The notes: a model not told the origin generated them from the letters alone. 64,000 nt of DNA from Alphaproteobacteria bacterium (GCA_017308235.1 JAFKFL010000012.1:124001-188000), one strand, 5' to 3'; numbered from the stretch's first letter, positions 49,708 through 58,287 are shown. Program-made: numbers and translations.

Positions 49708-51588
49708 TCACCCCAAATGAATGATCTTGGCGATGATGCGGTCGGCCGCCTCTTCCGCCGAGATTTCTGATGTGTTCACGACCAGCGCCGGATCCTCGGG
49801 CCGCTCGTAGGCCTGATCGAGCCCGGTGACGTTGGCCAGCTGACCGCGCTCGGCCTTGGCATAGAGCCCCTTGGGATCGCGCTGGCGGCAAAGCTCGATC
49901 GGCGCCTCGACGAAGATCTCCAGGAACTGCCCCTCCGGCATGAGAGCGGCTGCCCGCGTGCGATCGGCCTGGAACGGCGACACCAGCGCAACGATCGCGA
50001 TCAGCCCGGCCTCGGTCATCAGCTTGGCCATCTCGCCGACCCGACGCACGTTCTCGCTGCGCGCCGCGCGGTCGAAGCCGAGGTCCGTGTTGAGGCCATG
50101 ACGGAGATTGTCGCCATCGAGCAACATCGTATGCCGGCCCAGCGCCGCGAGCTTGCGTTCGACGATATTGGCGACAGTCGACTTGCCCGAGCCTGGCAGG
50201 CCAGTCAGCCAGACCACCAGCGGGATTTGTCCCTTGAGGCTCGCGCGCACGGCCGGCGTGACCGTCTCGGCATGGCGATGAACGTCGCGGGCGGCATCGA
50301 GGCTCTCGACCACCATGCCGGCGGCGGCCGTACGCAGGGTCGCCCGATCGATCAGGATGAATGCGCCGGTGCCGCGATTGGCGTCGTAGGGATCGAAGGC
50401 GACCGCAGCGCCGGCCTCGATCTCGACCCGTCCGATGGCATTCAACGCCAGCGCCTCGCCCGGCGCCCGTTCCAGCGAATCGATGTCGAGCGTGTCGACG
50501 ATGCGTGTCAGCGCGACCGGAACGGTGGTCGAGCCCAGCTTCAGCAGGAATCGCCGGCCCGCGACAGCCGTCGCCTCGTCGAGCCAGACCAGGTCGGCGG
50601 CAAAGCGGCGGGTCACCGTCGGTCGCTGGCGCGGATCGGCCAGCACGTCGCCTCGGGCGACATCGACCTCGTCCTTGAGCGTGAGCGTCACCGAGCGGCC
50701 GGCCTCGGCGCTCTGCAGATCGCCGTCGAAGGTGACGATGCGAACGACCTCCGTCATCCGGCCCGAACCCGCGATGACGACAGGATCGCCCACCTTCACC
50801 CGGCCGCTTGCCACGGTGCCGGCGAAACCACGGAACTCCGCATCCGGCCGGTTCACCCATTGCACGGGAAAGCGCATCGGCGCTTCGGCCGACTCAGGAT
50901 CAGTCTCGATCGTCTCAAGATGCGCCAGCAGCGACGGCCCCGGATACCACGGCGTGCGCTGGCTGCGGATGGCGACATTGTCGCCGTCGCGTGCCGACAG
51001 CGGGATCGGCGTCACCGAATGGAAGTCGAGTGGTGCGGCAAAAGCCTCGAACGACGCGGCGATCTCGCGGAAGCGCACCTCGGAGAAATCGACCAGGTCG
51101 ATCTTGTTCACCGCCAGCACGACATGGCGGATACCGAGCAGCGACACGATGGCGGCGTGCCGGCGCGTCTGCTCCAAAAGTCCCTTGCGGGCATCGACCA
51201 GCAGGATGGCGAGCTCGGCATTCGAAGCGCCCGTCGCCATGTTGCGGGTGTACTGCTGATGGCCGGGCGTGTCGGCCACGACGAAGGCGCGTCGCGCCGT
51301 CGAGAAGAAACGGTAGGCGACATCGATGGTGATGCCCTGTTCGCGCTCGGCCTCGAGGCCGTCGAGCAGCAGAGCATAATCGAGACCGTCGTCGGTGGTG
51401 CCGAAACGGCGCGAATCGGCCTTCAGCGCCCGGATCTGGTCCTCGAATAGGCCGGACGCATCGGCGATCAGCCGGCCGATCAGGGTCGACTTGCCGTCGT
51501 CGACCGAGCCGCAAGCCAGGAAGCGCAACTCGCTGCGCGTGGAGAACGGCAGGGCGTCATTGGCAGCAGGGACGAGCGCGTCTGGCAT
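49708..51588 (-). CDS. cysNC: Bifunctional sulfate adenylyltransferase subunit 1/adenylylsulfate kinase (CysNC)
   Basis: A 626-residue fusion. Residues 1-440 are the CysN GTPase: P-loop GSVDDGKST (28-36), DTPGH (106-110), NKID (161-164), then beta-barrel domains. Residues about 452-626 are APS kinase (CysC) with P-loop GLPGSGKST (463-471) and LDGDNLRHGLNTDLGF. Together with CysD it makes APS, and the kinase half makes PAPS. The start overlaps the cysD stop (TGATG). It is the last gene of the small ORF-cysH-cysD-cysNC operon. APS reductase is also encoded, so the kinase half may serve sulfation or PAPS-dependent routes. Confidence 0.97.
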   Translation of the reverse strand: MPDALVPAANDALPFSTRSELRFLACGSVDDGKSTLIGRLIADASGLFEDQIRALKADSRRFGTTDDGLDYALLLDGLEAEREQGITIDVAYRFFSTARRAFVVADTPGHQQYTRNMATGASNAELAILLVDARKGLLEQTRRHAAIVSLLGIRHVVLAVNKIDLVDFSEVRFREIAASFEAFAAPLDFHSVTPIPLSARDGDNVAIRSQRTPWYPGPSLLAHLETIETDPESAEAPMRFPVQWVNRPDAEFRGFAGTVASGRVKVGDPVVIAGSGRMTEVVRIVTFDGDLQSAEAGRSVTLTLKDEVDVARGDVLADPRQRPTVTRRFAADLVWLDEATAVAGRRFLLKLGSTTVPVALTRIVDTLDIDSLERAPGEALALNAIGRVEIEAGAAVAFDPYDANRGTGAFILIDRATLRTAAAGMVVESLDAARDVHRHAETVTPAVRASLKGQIPLVVWLTGLPGSGKSTVANIVERKLAALGRHTMLLDGDNLRHGLNTDLGFDRAARSENVRRVGEMAKLMTEAGLIAIVALVSPFQADRTRAAALMPEGQFLEIFVEAPIELCRQRDPKGLYAKAERGQLANVTGLDQAYERPEDPALVVNTSEISAEEAADRIIAKIIHLG

Positions 51589-52571
51589 CAGAAATAGCCC
51601 TCCCGCTTCTTGCGCTCCATCGACGCCTGCAGGGCCGCATCGACCAGGCGGCCCTGCCGCTCGGACGAGCGCGTGTCGAGAAGCTCGGCGACCACGCCGG
51701 TGACATCGCTTGCCTTGGATTCGATCGCCGCGGTGAGCGGCCAGCAGCCGAGCGTGCGGAAACGCACCTGCCGCTTGACCGTCTTTTCTTCGGGCAGGAA
51801 CCGCATGCGCTCGTCGTCGACGGCGATCAGCGCGCCATCGCGCTCCACCACCCAGCGTTCGGCGGCGAGATAGAGCGGCACGATCGGGATTGCCTCTGCC
51901 TGGATGTAGGTCCAGACGTCGAGCTCGGTCCAGTTCGAGAGCGGGAAGACGCGCATCGAATCACCCGAGGCGAGCCGCGTGTTGAACAGCCGCCACAGCT
52001 CGGGCCGCTGGTTGCGCGGATCCCACACATGATCGGCGCTGCGGTGGGAGAAGATGCGCTCCTTGGCACGCGATTTCTCCTCGTCGCGCCGGCCGCCGCC
52101 CAGGGCAGCATCGAAACCATGATGATCGAGCGCCGACTTCAGCGCCTCGGTCAGCATCAGGCGAGAGTATTCGCCGGTCTCGGTATCGAACGGGTTGACG
52201 CCGGCACTCGCCGCTTCGGCATTGCCATGCACCAGGAGCTCGAGACCGTACTGCCTCGCCGTGCGGTCGCGGTGTTCCAGCAGGGCGCGGAAGTCCCAGC
52301 CGGTGGCGATGTGCAGCAAGGGAAAGGGCGGCGGTGCCGGATGAAAGGCCTTGCGCGCGAGATGCAGCATCACGCTCGAATCCTTGCCGACCGAGTAGAG
52401 CATCACCGGCTTGCGGAACTCTGCCACCACTTCGCGCAGGATATGGATCGCCTCATCCTCCAGCCGCTGCAGATGCGGCGACAGGCGTGCGCGGTCGGCA
52501 GTGGCGGTGGCGACATTTGTTTCGACATTTGGTTCATGGGCCGCTCGCGCGACGAGGACTCGGGCGGACAT
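51588..52571 (-). CDS. cysD: Sulfate adenylyltransferase subunit 2
   Basis: A 327-residue ATP-sulfurylase small subunit of the PP-loop ATPase family. The PP-loop is [19 protein letters not shown] (about 57-75), and family blocks [35 protein letters not shown] and [15 protein letters not shown] follow. It catalyses sulfate + ATP to APS + PPi with CysN. An N-terminal extension of some 25 residues precedes the usual [12 protein letters not shown] start, so translation may begin slightly later. It sits between cysH (9-bp gap) and cysNC (overlap). Confidence 0.97.
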   Translation of the reverse strand: MSARVLVARAAHEPNVETNVATATADRARLSPHLQRLEDEAIHILREVVAEFRKPVMLYSVGKDSSVMLHLARKAFHPAPPPFPLLHIATGWDFRALLEHRDRTARQYGLELLVHGNAEAASAGVNPFDTETGEYSRLMLTEALKSALDHHGFDAALGGGRRDEEKSRAKERIFSHRSADHVWDPRNQRPELWRLFNTRLASGDSMRVFPLSNWTELDVWTYIQAEAIPIVPLYLAAERWVVERDGALIAVDDERMRFLPEEKTVKRQVRFRTLGCWPLTAAIESKASDVTGVVAELLDTRSSERQGRLVDAALQASMERKKREGYF

Positions 52572-52580
52572 CAGGACTCC

Positions 52581-53300
52581 TTACTTTCCGAATGCGGAGG
52601 GATGAGGCAGGTGGATCCCGCACTCGGTCTTCTCGAAACCGCGCCAGCGACCGGCGCGCGCGTCCTCGCCCGGCTGCGTCCGCGAGGTGCAGGGTGCGCA
52701 GCCGATCGACGCGAAGCCCTGCGCCACCAAGGGATGAGTCGGCAGCCGGTGTTCGTCGGCATAGGCGGCAAGATCGGCCGGGCCCCAGCTCGCCAACGGA
52801 TTGATCTTCACGTGGCGCTCGTCGATCTCGAAGGCCGTGAGATCGAAACGGGTCGCCGACTGGAACCGCTTGCGACCGGTGATCCAGGCGTCGAAGCCTT
52901 CGAGCGCACGCTGCAGGGGTGCGGTCTTGCGGAAGGCACAGCAACCGTCGGGATCCCAGACCGCCCGCGAGCTGTCGGCGTCGAGCCGCGCCACCTCCTC
53001 GGCTGTCGGTCCGATGCTGCGCACGTCGGTAAGCCCGAGATGGGCCACAAGCCGATCGCGGTAGTCGAGCGTCTCGGCGAAGTGTCGGCCGGTATCGATG
53101 AACAGCACCGGCGTCGCGGCATCGATCGCCGCCACGAAGTGCAACAGTACTGCCGACTCGGCACCAAAAGAGGAGACCACGGCGATCCGGCGCGGAAACA
53201 GCTCGCGGATGGCCACCGACAGGAGCTGCGCCGGCGGCGCGTAGCCGAGCCGCCGCTGCAGTTCGGCGACGTCACGGGGAACGCGAGCGATCCCGTCCAT
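52581..53300 (-). CDS. cysH: Assimilatory adenylylsulfate (APS) reductase, thioredoxin type
   Basis: A 239-residue reductase of the CysH family. The CC and CxxC pairs (Cys120, Cys121 in DGCCAFRK; Cys201, Cys204 in IGCAPCTSR) are the [4Fe-4S] ligands that mark APS rather than PAPS reductases. The catalytic Cys227 is in KTECGIH. The PP-loop-like substrate region is VVSSFGAESAVLLHFV. It reduces APS to sulfite. It is preceded by a small conserved ORF two bases upstream and followed by cysD. No sulfite reductase gene is in this operon. Confidence 0.96.
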   Translation of the reverse strand: MDGIARVPRDVAELQRRLGYAPPAQLLSVAIRELFPRRIAVVSSFGAESAVLLHFVAAIDAATPVLFIDTGRHFAETLDYRDRLVAHLGLTDVRSIGPTAEEVARLDADSSRAVWDPDGCCAFRKTAPLQRALEGFDAWITGRKRFQSATRFDLTAFEIDERHVKINPLASWGPADLAAYADEHRLPTHPLVAQGFASIGCAPCTSRTQPGEDARAGRWRGFEKTECGIHLPHPSAFGK

Positions 53301-53302
53301 GG

Positions 53303-53500
53303 TCAGTGGAGCGTGCGCTCGGCAAGAGGCCTTGGCCGCAACCGGGCCGCGGCGAGACGTGCATGCCCCGGCGTCGTGAACTGCGTGCCGTCGAGCGCAA
53401 AGAACGGACGAGCGAGCGCATGGAAGCGGAAGGCGTTGCCTTCCTTCAGGACGAAGCCGGCGGTTTGGCCCCAGATTTCGACGATGTAGGGTTCGGACAT
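53303..53500 (-). CDS. Small conserved hypothetical protein, first gene of the sulfate operon
   Basis: A 65-residue protein (MSEPYIVEIWGQTAGFVLKE... ending RPLAERTLH). I do not recognise a named domain; similar short proteins starting YIVEIxGxTAGxV occur in alphaproteobacteria. It has AGGAGAGAG just before the ATG and ends two bases before cysH, so it is translated with the operon. It has no cysteines, no membrane segment and no signal peptide. Two strong hairpins lie in its 5' leader (53512-53577). Any link to sulfur metabolism is inferred from position. Confidence 0.75.
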   Translation of the reverse strand: MSEPYIVEIWGQTAGFVLKEGNAFRFHALARPFFALDGTQFTTPGHARLAAARLRPRPLAERTLH

Positions 53501-53511
53501 CTCTCTCTCCT

Positions 53512-53577
53512 GCCGGCGATCGAGCCGGCCTTGCTCTCAGAAAACAGTCGGCGAAAGAACCGGTTCAGCCGAACCGG
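53512..53577 (-). promoter_or_regulatory. Two hairpins in the 5' leader of the sulfate-assimilation operon
   Basis: On the minus strand: CCGGTTC-GGCT-GAACCGG (53577-53560, 7-bp perfect stem) and GCCGGC-TCGATC-GCCGGC (53529-53512, 6-bp perfect stem). The second stem abuts the AGGAGAGAG ribosome-binding site of the small ORF. They could be part of a regulatory leader; no known riboswitch class was recognised. Confidence 0.5.
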
Positions 53578-53740
53578 CGACACGCACTGCGTTTACAGAG
53601 GGAGTGGAGGAAGGAGGGAGAGTCCTGGGTCATCGCCATCTAGACATGGAACGATTGTCGCCTGTGGACAATGACGCACGTTGCCAAAGTTCAGCCTGCG
53701 CACGGCAAGACTGAATACGTGCGCCTGCCGCGATGGAAAA

Positions 53741-53825
53741 TTCTTCCGGACCGCGAGCTTCCAGCTCGCTCATCGAGCCATCACATGCGCCTAAAGCGCG
53801 CAAGATGCGCGCGGTCCAGAAGAGC
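53741..53825. repeat. Cloverleaf-forming palindromic element, copy 2 (inverted relative to copy 1)
   Basis: Outer arms TCTTCCGGACCGCG and CGCGGTCCAGAAGA enclose GCGAGC-TTCCA-GCTCGC, a CTCAT...ATGCGCCTAAAGC middle portion, and GCGCGC-AAGAT-GCGCGC. The left arm equals the reverse complement of the right arm of copy 1, so this copy is in opposite orientation. Unlike the other copies it does not touch a stop codon; it lies between the ABC ATPase end (53860) and the sulfate operon promoter region. Confidence 0.85.
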
Positions 53826-53859
53826 ACGAGGGGCTGAAGTGGTGCTTCCGTGAACTTGA

Positions 53860-55191
53860 TCAGCTCGGATTGTCGAGGCTGAAGACTCCGGTGCCTTCAT
53901 CGTAAGCGAAGACTTCGCCGTAGCGGCCCCACGAGGTGACGGCGCGCAGCGTCCGCTCGGCATAGTCCTCGGACATGCTGTCCTCCAGCTCATCGCGGAA
54001 ACGGCTGGCGGGGGCGGCATGGGCGTCGCGATCGTCGAGCACACGCTTGATGTGCTGGGCCAGCGGCACGAACGCCATCACATGCTGGGCGAACAGCCGC
54101 TTGCGATCGTCGGGATCGAGCTGCACAAAGCGCCGGCCGGCGTCGGTGAGCCGGATGTCGCCCTCGGCCACTTCGGCAAAGCGCAGGAGTTGCAGCGCCT
54201 CGGCCACGGGAAAAAGATCGTCGATCTCCATCTGCAATGGCCCCGCGAGCGCGGGCAGGTCGGCATGACCGTTGAACGGTTCGGCTGCCACCGCCTCCAT
54301 CAGACCAGCCAGCAGGTTGGGCGACACACGCGGCACCTGCAGCGAGATGCCCGAGCCCGGAAGGTTGGCGCCGGCCGGCCGGCTCACGGGCCGCGCCGTC
54401 ATCAGGGCGTAGATATCGTCCACCATCTGGCGAAAGGCGGGATCGAGCCGGTTGCGCGGCATCGGCAGGTGGACGGGGATCTCCGCCACCAGCCGCCCGG
54501 GGTTGGAGGAGAAGACCAGGATGCGGTCGCTCATCAGCACCGCCTCCTCGATGTTGTGCGTCACCAGCAGGATCGAGGAGATCGGCATGCGGCGCTCGTT
54601 CCAGAGGTCGAGCAAGTCGGTGCGCAGTGTCTCGGCGGTGAGCACATCGAGCGCGGAGAAAGGCTCGTCCATCAGCAGGAGCTTGGGGTGGACCACCAGC
54701 GCGCGCGCCAGACCAACGCGCTGGCGCATGCCGCCCGACAGCTCTTTCGGGTATGCGCTCTCGTAGCCGTCGAGGCCGATCAGATCGATCGCCGCCAGCG
54801 CCCGCTTCTGGCGCTCCGCCGGCGGCACCTTCTGCGCCTCGAGCCCGATCTCGACATTCTCCAGCACGGAGAGCCAGGGAAAGAGCGCGAAGGTCTGGAA
54901 CACCATCGCCACTTCTTCGGCTGGCCCGTCGACCTCGCGGCCGCCGATCGTGACCCTGCCGTCGCTCGACGACAGGAGACCGGCGATGATGCGCAACAGC
55001 GAGGACTTGCCGCAGCCCGAGCGGCCCAGCAGCGACACGATCTCGTTGCTGCGCAGCGCGAGGCTCACGTCGTCGAGCACCAAGAGGTCGTCGCCGCTCC
55101 CCTTGGGGTAGAGCTTGCGGACGTGATCGACCACGACCAGCGGCGCTACATCGGCGCGCGGGGCAACTTTGGGAGCGGTGGCCAGATCCAT
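53860..55191 (-). CDS. ABC transporter ATP-binding protein, NitT/TauT type with C-terminal AAA-associated domain
   Basis: A 443-residue ATPase. Residues 18-265 are an SsuB/TauB-like ABC domain: Walker A LGRSGCGKSSLLR, signature KELSGGMRQRVGLARAL, Walker B LLLMDEPFSALD, switch VTHNIEEAVL. Residues about 300-443 form the C-terminal domain usually called AAA-associated C-terminal (FNGHADLPALAGPLQMEIDD, LFAQHVMAFVPLAQHIKRVL), of unknown function. It lies 12 bp after the double permease and the two form an operon. No binding protein is adjacent. Confidence 0.93.
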   Translation of the reverse strand: MDLATAPKVAPRADVAPLVVVDHVRKLYPKGSGDDLLVLDDVSLALRSNEIVSLLGRSGCGKSSLLRIIAGLLSSSDGRVTIGGREVDGPAEEVAMVFQTFALFPWLSVLENVEIGLEAQKVPPAERQKRALAAIDLIGLDGYESAYPKELSGGMRQRVGLARALVVHPKLLLMDEPFSALDVLTAETLRTDLLDLWNERRMPISSILLVTHNIEEAVLMSDRILVFSSNPGRLVAEIPVHLPMPRNRLDPAFRQMVDDIYALMTARPVSRPAGANLPGSGISLQVPRVSPNLLAGLMEAVAAEPFNGHADLPALAGPLQMEIDDLFPVAEALQLLRFAEVAEGDIRLTDAGRRFVQLDPDDRKRLFAQHVMAFVPLAQHIKRVLDDRDAHAAPASRFRDELEDSMSEDYAERTLRAVTSWGRYGEVFAYDEGTGVFSLDNPS

Positions 55192-55203
55192 AACGAACCC
55201 TCT

Positions 55204-56955
55204 TCAGGCGAGACGGAAGCGACGCTCGGCCAGGCGATAGAGCGGCCGCCAGACCAGGCGATTGCACACCACCACCATCACCGACATCACGACGATGCCC
55301 AGCACCACGCGCGGATAGTCCGCGGCCTCGGTCGCATCGGCGATATAGGAGCCGAGGCCCACGGCCTTGAGCTTGGTCGAGCCCCAGCTCGCCACCTCGG
55401 CGACGATGCTGGCATTCCAGGAGCCACCCGTCGCGGTGAGCGCGCCTGTCACGTAGTAGGGCAGGATGCCCGGGATGACGACCTTGCGCCACCACTGCCA
55501 GGTGCGCAGCCGGAACAGCGTCGAGGCCTCGCGCAGGTCGGTCGGGAAGGCACTGGCCCCGGCGATGACGTTGAACAGGATGTACCACTGCGTACCCAGC
55601 ACCATCAGCGGGCTGAGCCAGATATCGGGGTTGAGCTGCAGCGAGACGATCAGCACGACGGCGATGGGAAACAGCACATTGGCCGGGAACGCCGCCAGGA
55701 ACTGGGCCAGCGGCTGCACCCGCGTCGCCAGCCGCGGACGCAGGCCGATCCACACGCCGATCGGCACCCAGATGGCGCTGGCGACGGCGATCAGCACGAC
55801 CACGCGGGCCAGCGTCAACAGCCCCATCTCGATCGCGATGCGCACGTCGCTCCAGCCGAGCGTGCTGCGGGTGAACAGCACGATGCGCCACAGCGCGTAG
55901 GCCGAGAGCACCAGCACCACCAGGCGCCAGATGATGTCCGACACGCGTCCTGACGCGGGCGGCGCAACCCGTCTCGCCGGCCGCGCGAGACCGATCGGCA
56001 GGATGGAAATCATCCGGCCAATCCAGGCCGTGGCCAGGGTCAACCGACGCACCACCCGGCCGCGCCGCCACAGATCGTAGACCCAGGAGCGCGGCCGCTG
56101 CTGCGCGGCCGTCTGCTCGAAGCGGAACTTGTCGGCCCAGGCGACGATCGGCCGGAACAGGAGCTGGTCGTAGGCCAGGATCACAACAGCCATGGTGAGG
56201 ACGGCCTGCACCACCGCCATGATGTTCTTGTCGGCAATTGCGACGGCGAGCCACGAGCCGATGCCCGGCAGCTTTACCGTGGTGTCGCCCACCGTGATCG
56301 CCTCGGAGGCGACGACGAAGAACCAGCCGCCCGACATCGACATCATGGTGTTCCAGATCAGGCCGGGGGCGGCGAACGGCGCTTCCAGCCGCCAGAACTT
56401 CAGCCATGGCGAGAGCTGGAAATGGCGGCTCACCTCGTCGAGGTCGGACGGCACGGTGCGCAGTGACTGGTAGAAGCTGAAGGCCATGTTCCAGGCCTGG
56501 CTGGTGAAGATGGCGAAGACCGCCGCGCACTCCGCACCAAGCTCGCTTCCCGGGAAGAGTCGCAGGAAGAAGACCACGGTGAAGGTGAGGAAGCCCAGCA
56601 CCGGCACCGACTGCAGGATGTCGAGAGCCGGCACGATCACCAGCTCGGCCTTGCGGCTCTTGGCGGCGAGCGTGGCGACGACGAAGGTGAAGACCAGCGA
56701 TGCCGCGATGGCCGCGAACATGCGAAGCGTGGTGCGCAGCGCATATCCCGGCAGGTTGGCGGGATCGAGCGTGATCGGCTCGACGGCAAGCTTCGAGGCC
56801 GGCGCCGCGATCTCGCGCGCGCCATAGGCCATCGCCACGAACGCTGCAGCGATCAGGACAAAGATCGCGAGGTCGTAGACGTTCGGCCGCAGCTCGGCGC
56901 CGCCCAGGCCGAGCAGCGGAGTCCGGCCGACCTTTTGAAGGTCCCGTTGAGCCAT
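55204..56955 (-). CDS. ABC transporter permease with two fused BPD domains
   Basis: A 583-residue membrane protein consisting of two NitT/TauT-type permease domains in tandem. The first (about 20-290) has coupling motif LDEVSRHFQLSPWLKFWRLE; the second (about 325-583) has LREASTLFRLRTWQWWRKVV. In other systems two copies of a single-domain permease pair up; here both halves are in one chain, as is typical beside ATPases with the AAA-associated domain. The substrate is unknown. It is the first gene of the permease-ATPase operon, with 138 bp upstream before a cloverleaf repeat. Confidence 0.93.
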   Translation of the reverse strand: MAQRDLQKVGRTPLLGLGGAELRPNVYDLAIFVLIAAAFVAMAYGAREIAAPASKLAVEPITLDPANLPGYALRTTLRMFAAIAASLVFTFVVATLAAKSRKAELVIVPALDILQSVPVLGFLTFTVVFFLRLFPGSELGAECAAVFAIFTSQAWNMAFSFYQSLRTVPSDLDEVSRHFQLSPWLKFWRLEAPFAAPGLIWNTMMSMSGGWFFVVASEAITVGDTTVKLPGIGSWLAVAIADKNIMAVVQAVLTMAVVILAYDQLLFRPIVAWADKFRFEQTAAQQRPRSWVYDLWRRGRVVRRLTLATAWIGRMISILPIGLARPARRVAPPASGRVSDIIWRLVVLVLSAYALWRIVLFTRSTLGWSDVRIAIEMGLLTLARVVVLIAVASAIWVPIGVWIGLRPRLATRVQPLAQFLAAFPANVLFPIAVVLIVSLQLNPDIWLSPLMVLGTQWYILFNVIAGASAFPTDLREASTLFRLRTWQWWRKVVIPGILPYYVTGALTATGGSWNASIVAEVASWGSTKLKAVGLGSYIADATEAADYPRVVLGIVVMSVMVVVCNRLVWRPLYRLAERRFRLA

Positions 56956-57093
56956 AACTTCTTTCCGGTGGGCCCATCTCCGTCGCGGGCAGCCATCGCA
57001 AGCCTAGATGACGTGCACATGACAGACCAGCGGCGATGGGGCCGCAGCCCTTAACGCGACAGACCGGATGAAGGTTCTTGGTCGGCGCTCATG

Positions 57094-57182
57094 TCTTCCG
57101 GACCGCGAGCCTCCGGCTCGCTCATCCGGTGCGTTTCGTACGCGTTTGAGGCGAGCGAGACGCTCGCGGTCCGGAAGAGCTA
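57094..57182. repeat. Cloverleaf-forming palindromic element, copy 3
   Basis: Outer arms TCTTCCGGACCGCGAGC and the reverse complement ending CGCGGTCCGGAAGA enclose GCGAGC-CTCCG-GCTCGC, a CTCA...TGAG stem around GTGCG-TTTCG-TACGC, and GCGAGC-GAGAC-GCTCGC. Here both side arms are GCGAGC/GCTCGC, whereas copy 1 has GCGCGC/GCGCGC on one side: paired changes that keep the stems. The right end reads TAGCTCTTCC on the minus strand and supplies the argC stop codon (57182-57180). Confidence 0.87.
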
Positions 57183-58142
57183 CGACGCGACCGCGAGGCC
57201 CGTGGTTTCGTCGACACCGGTCTTGAGGTTGATCACCTGCACCGCGGCGCCCGAGGCACCCTTGCCGAGATTGTCGAGCGAGGCCACGGCCAGGATGTTG
57301 CCGTCGGCTTCGTTACCGTAGACCGCGAGCTCCATCGAGTTGGTGTCGATCAACCGGTCGGCGCGCAGGAACCGGTCCCGCTCCAGCCATTTGCGATCGG
57401 CGAGCGGCCGCACCGGCACGAAGGTCTCGCCGGCGTAGTGGTCGGTCAGCACCTTGTGCACGTCGGCCGCATTCACCTTCTTGGCGGTGATGTCGCGCGT
57501 GATCGGCACCAGAATCAGCATGCCCTGGGCATAGTGGCCGACCGACGGTACGAACAAAGGCGTGTGCTTGAGGCCGGAATATTTCTTCATCTCGGGCACG
57601 TGCTTGTGCGTGAGCTCGAGGCCGTAGACGCCGAACGGCTCGACTTCGGTCTTCTCGTGGACCTCGATCAGTTCCTTGCCGCCGCCGGTGTAGCCCGAGA
57701 CGCCGAACACAGCGGGCGTCGAATCGGCCCGCACGATGCCCGCCTCCACCAGCGGATGGAGGATCGCGATGGCGCCGGTCGGATAGCAGCCCGGATTGCT
57801 GATGCGCTTGGAGGCGAGCAGCTTCTGGCGGTGGTCCTTGCTGAGCTCGGGGAAGCCGTAGGTCCAGCCGTCGGCCACGCGATGGGCGGTGCTGGCGTCG
57901 ATCACGCAGACCTCGGCATCGCCGAGCGCCGCCATCAGCTCCTTCACCGCAGCATCCGGCAGGCAGAGCACGGCGATGTCGGCGGCCTTGGCGATCTCGA
58001 CCCGCTTGGCGAGGTCCTTGCGCTCGGCCATCGGCAGCTCGAGCAGCTCGATATCCGGCCGGTCCTTCAGCCGCTCATGGATCTTGAGCCCGGTCGTGCC
58101 GTGTTGGCCGTCGATGAAGATCTTGGTCTTGTTGCTGGTCAT
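57180..58142 (-). CDS. argC: N-acetyl-gamma-glutamyl-phosphate reductase (type 2, short form)
   Basis: A 320-residue ArgC of the short alphaproteobacterial/fungal-like class. The NADP-binding start is KIFIDGQHGTTGLKIHERL, the catalytic cysteine is Cys119 in SNPGCYPTGAIA, and GVSGYTGGGKELIE and the histidine region HKHVPEMKKYSGLKHTPLF follow. It makes N-acetylglutamate semialdehyde in arginine synthesis. The ATG at 58142 is preceded by GAGAGAAG. Its stop codon is contributed by the cloverleaf repeat. Two strong hairpins lie about 100-145 bp upstream (58240-58287). Confidence 0.96.
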   Translation of the reverse strand: MTSNKTKIFIDGQHGTTGLKIHERLKDRPDIELLELPMAERKDLAKRVEIAKAADIAVLCLPDAAVKELMAALGDAEVCVIDASTAHRVADGWTYGFPELSKDHRQKLLASKRISNPGCYPTGAIAILHPLVEAGIVRADSTPAVFGVSGYTGGGKELIEVHEKTEVEPFGVYGLELTHKHVPEMKKYSGLKHTPLFVPSVGHYAQGMLILVPITRDITAKKVNAADVHKVLTDHYAGETFVPVRPLADRKWLERDRFLRADRLIDTNSMELAVYGNEADGNILAVASLDNLGKGASGAAVQVINLKTGVDETTGLAVAS

Positions 58143-58239
58143 GGTCTTCTCTCTCACGAATTCAGGGCCTTGAGGTTGGCCGACTGGAGAAGAAGGTGAT
58201 GGGAAGCCGCCTGATCCTCTCCAGCGGCCTCACGATACG

Positions 58240-58287
58240 GCGCGCGTGTTACGCGCGCGCGTCTTGGCGCCGCTTTGAAAAGCGGCG
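58240..58287. promoter_or_regulatory. Pair of perfect hairpins in the argC/ATC-hydrolase divergent region
   Basis: GCGCGCGT-GTT-ACGCGCGC (58240-58258) and CGCCGCTTT-GA-AAAGCGGCG (58268-58287) are adjacent perfect dyads with 8-bp and 9-bp stems. They lie between argC (start 58142, minus) and the ATC-hydrolase-like gene (58397, plus). They may be an RNA leader of argC or a bidirectional structure; which is unknown. Confidence 0.5.

Larger units (their letters stand above)
53501..53859. other. 359-bp gene-free interval upstream of the sulfate operon
   Basis: No convincing gene is present. From left to right it holds two leader hairpins on the minus strand (53512-53529 and 53560-53577), an inverted repeat ATTGTC-N7-GACAAT (53654-53672), and a copy of the cloverleaf palindromic element (53741-53825), followed by the end of the ABC ATPase gene. 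The promoter of the sulfate operon should lie here, but I see no clear -35/-10 pair. Confidence 0.8.

Noticed and set aside
48852..53500. TauE-like gene as an integral part of the sulfate operon
   Set aside because: There is an 80-bp gap after cysNC and no clear co-translation; functional association is possible but not supported enough to call one operon.
53990..57001. A 1003-codon frame overlapping the ABC ATPase and permease genes
   Set aside because: It is a shifted frame across two well-supported genes and is full of arginine and glycine typical of shadow frames.
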